From Opitutus sp. (lineage in GTDB: Bacteria > Verrucomicrobiota > Verrucomicrobiia > Opitutales > Opitutaceae): DNA of 64,000 bases. Both the position numbers and the translations under genes were made by a program. Shown here piece by piece: positions 62,833-64,000 of the stretch (position 1 is its first letter; each line of letters begins with the position of its first letter). The notes beneath the pieces are model-generated. The model did no database searches. It saw nothing but the letters and a program-made list of their open reading frames with translations, and was not told the origin of the DNA. The stretch is taken from positions 186,001-250,000 of the forward strand of contig JACEUQ010000003.1 of NCBI GenBank assembly GCA_024998815.1. Direction: 5' to 3'.

Positions 62833-62968
62833 GTAGCGCAGACTTCCAGTCTGCTTGGGTCGGATTGAGGCAGATACAACCAAGGCCGTTTAGCCGCGAA
62901 AGATCGCAAGGATCGCAAAGAACAAGCCCTGTATTTCTATGCGTTCTCTGCGTTCCTTCGCGGCCAAT
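62833..62968. repeat. A arm plus B palindrome between urtB and urtC
   Basis: One family A arm (62833-62854) and a B palindrome (about 62888-62968). No right A arm is present. Confidence 0.82.
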
Positions 62969-62996
62969 GGGCTCGAAGCTCGATGTCGGCGTTTTT

Positions 62997-64000
62997 TTAG
63001 TCATCGAGATTGCGGCTGCGGGTAACGAACAGGCCGGACGGGCGCCACTGCAGGAACAGGATGATCGCCCCGAGGACGAGGATCTTGCCGAGCACCGGAT
63101 TGAGCAGGATCTGCTGGAGCGACTGGTCCACCAGACCGATGCCAAGCGCACTGTAGATCGTGCCGGCCAAGTTGCCCACTCCGCCTACCACCACAGTCAT
63201 AAAACAATCGACGATGTAGTTCTGGCCGAGCGACGGACCGACGTTGCCGATCTGGCTAATGAACGCGCCGGCAAGCCCCGCCAAGCCGCTACCCAACCCG
63301 AAGGTGAGCATGTTAACCCGCTCCGTGCGCACGCCCATACACGAGGCCATGGCGCGGTTTTGCATCACTGAGCGGATCAGCAAACCGAGTGGCGTTTTGG
63401 TCAAAATCAGGCCCACGCCGAAGACGATCAGGCCGGCGAAAATGATAACGAACACGCGGTTCCAGCCGAAGATGATGTCGTTGACCGTCCAGTTTCCGCT
63501 CAGGTAACTCGGGCTACTCACCTGCACGTTGTTGGAGCCGAACATCAGTTTTAAGCCCTGTTGCAGGAGCAGCGAAACGCCCCAGGTGGCGAGCAGGCTT
63601 TCCAGCGGGCGACGATACAGGAAGCGAATGATGCTCCGCTCAAGACCGATGCCGACCAGTGCCGCCGCGACAAAACTCAGCGGCAGGGCGAACAAGAAAT
63701 AGGACTGATACAGCGCGCCGGTGGTGTTCATTCCGGGGATCGCCAGGCTGAAGCCGAAGAACGGCAGGGTGACGCCGGAGCCGAAAACATTTTCGACCAC
63801 GTAGGTCGTGTAAGCGCCCACCGCGATCATTTCGCCGTGCGCCATATTGATCACGCCCATCAAACCGAAGGTGATCGCCAGGCCGATCGCCACGATCAGC
63901 AGAATGCTCCCCAAGCTGAGCCCGCGAAACAGTGTGCCGACGAAGTTGACGTTGGCTTTGTGGTTATCGATCGACCACAGCGCCGATTTGGCCGCCTCGG
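62997..64000 (-). CDS. urtB: Urea ABC transporter permease UrtB (5' end outside window)
   Basis: The frame is open to the right edge of the window, so at least 334 residues are present and the start lies beyond. The visible sequence begins in a soluble part (EAAKSALWSIDNHKANVNF) then FRGLSLGSILLIVAIGLAIT, and includes LMGVINMAHGEMIAVGAY, the diagnostic LivH/UrtB motif, and a late GGVGNLAGTIYSALGIGL. The N-terminal soluble extension before the first membrane helix fits the long form of UrtB. The TTG at 63914 in the frame is not a convincing start. urtA is expected just outside the window. Confidence 0.94.
   Translation of the reverse strand, partial: EAAKSALWSIDNHKANVNFVGTLFRGLSLGSILLIVAIGLAITFGLMGVINMAHGEMIAVGAYTTYVVENVFGSGVTLPFFGFSLAIPGMNTTGALYQSYFLFALPLSFVAAALVGIGLERSIIRFLYRRPLESLLATWGVSLLLQQGLKLMFGSNNVQVSSPSYLSGNWTVNDIIFGWNRVFVIIFAGLIVFGVGLILTKTPLGLLIRSVMQNRAMASCMGVRTERVNMLTFGLGSGLAGLAGAFISQIGNVGPSLGQNYIVDCFMTVVVGGVGNLAGTIYSALGIGLVDQSLQQILLNPVLGKILVLGAIILFLQWRPSGLFVTRSRNLDD

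Overview
The window is GC-rich and looks like a chromosomal segment of a Gram-negative member of the Verrucomicrobiota, most likely near the Opitutaceae. This is inferred from gene content: a PEP-CTERM protein, an exported protein with YxxxNxGQLK repeats, a DUF2341-ExbB fusion in a two-partner secretion locus, a huge M36 protease, and very abundant intergenic palindromic repeats. No rRNA, tRNA or CRISPR array was recognised.

Layout. 1-365: remnant of an IS3-type OrfA. 991-7002: a 2003-residue secreted M36 (fungalysin-type) metalloprotease. 7556-10598: a lipoprotein and a TPR membrane protein. 11241-11933: a double PRC-barrel protein. 12362-12733: a truncated copy of the tail of the giant adhesin gene found at 28629-39872. 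12744-17152: a REP-associated tyrosine transposase (RAYT) gene between inverted repeats, split by a complete four-gene IS21-family element (13161-16542) with an 8-bp target duplication. 17175-27768: a minus-strand operon of a fibre-like exported protein, a YxxxNxGQLK protein, a 2555-residue Rhs/YD-repeat protein and a translationally coupled HEAT-like lipoprotein, a candidate toxin-immunity arrangement.

28629-48440 is a two-partner secretion locus: TpsB transporter, DUF2341/LamG-ExbB fusion, ExbD, TonB-like protein, porin, coiled-coil periplasmic protein and a 3747-residue filamentous haemagglutinin. A PEP-CTERM protein and a PstS-like binding protein lie upstream. 50974-64000 is a urea-use region: two HupE/UreJ-related genes on the plus strand, then on the minus strand urtB (cut by the window edge), urtC, urtD, urtE, ureA, ureB, ureC, ureE, ureF, ureG and ureD. 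Together they would import urea, hydrolyse it and load nickel into urease.

The most unusual feature is a set of nested palindromic repeats in almost every intergenic gap, including inside the urt-ure operon. Family A is GCGCAGACTTCCAGTCTGC. Family B has arms beginning GCCGCGAAAGAACGCA. Families C to F are other palindromes nested with A and B. Two tandem arrays have regular periods (162 bp at 42.5-43.7 kb; 147-150 bp at 28.1-28.6 kb). At 56.1-56.7 kb the two arms of a family B palindrome enclose a GxxExxY gene (PD-(D/E)XK nuclease superfamily). Nearby short family B elements keep the end of that gene's reading frame, so they look like internal-deletion derivatives of a gene-bearing element. 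This is the best candidate here for an undescribed mobile system.
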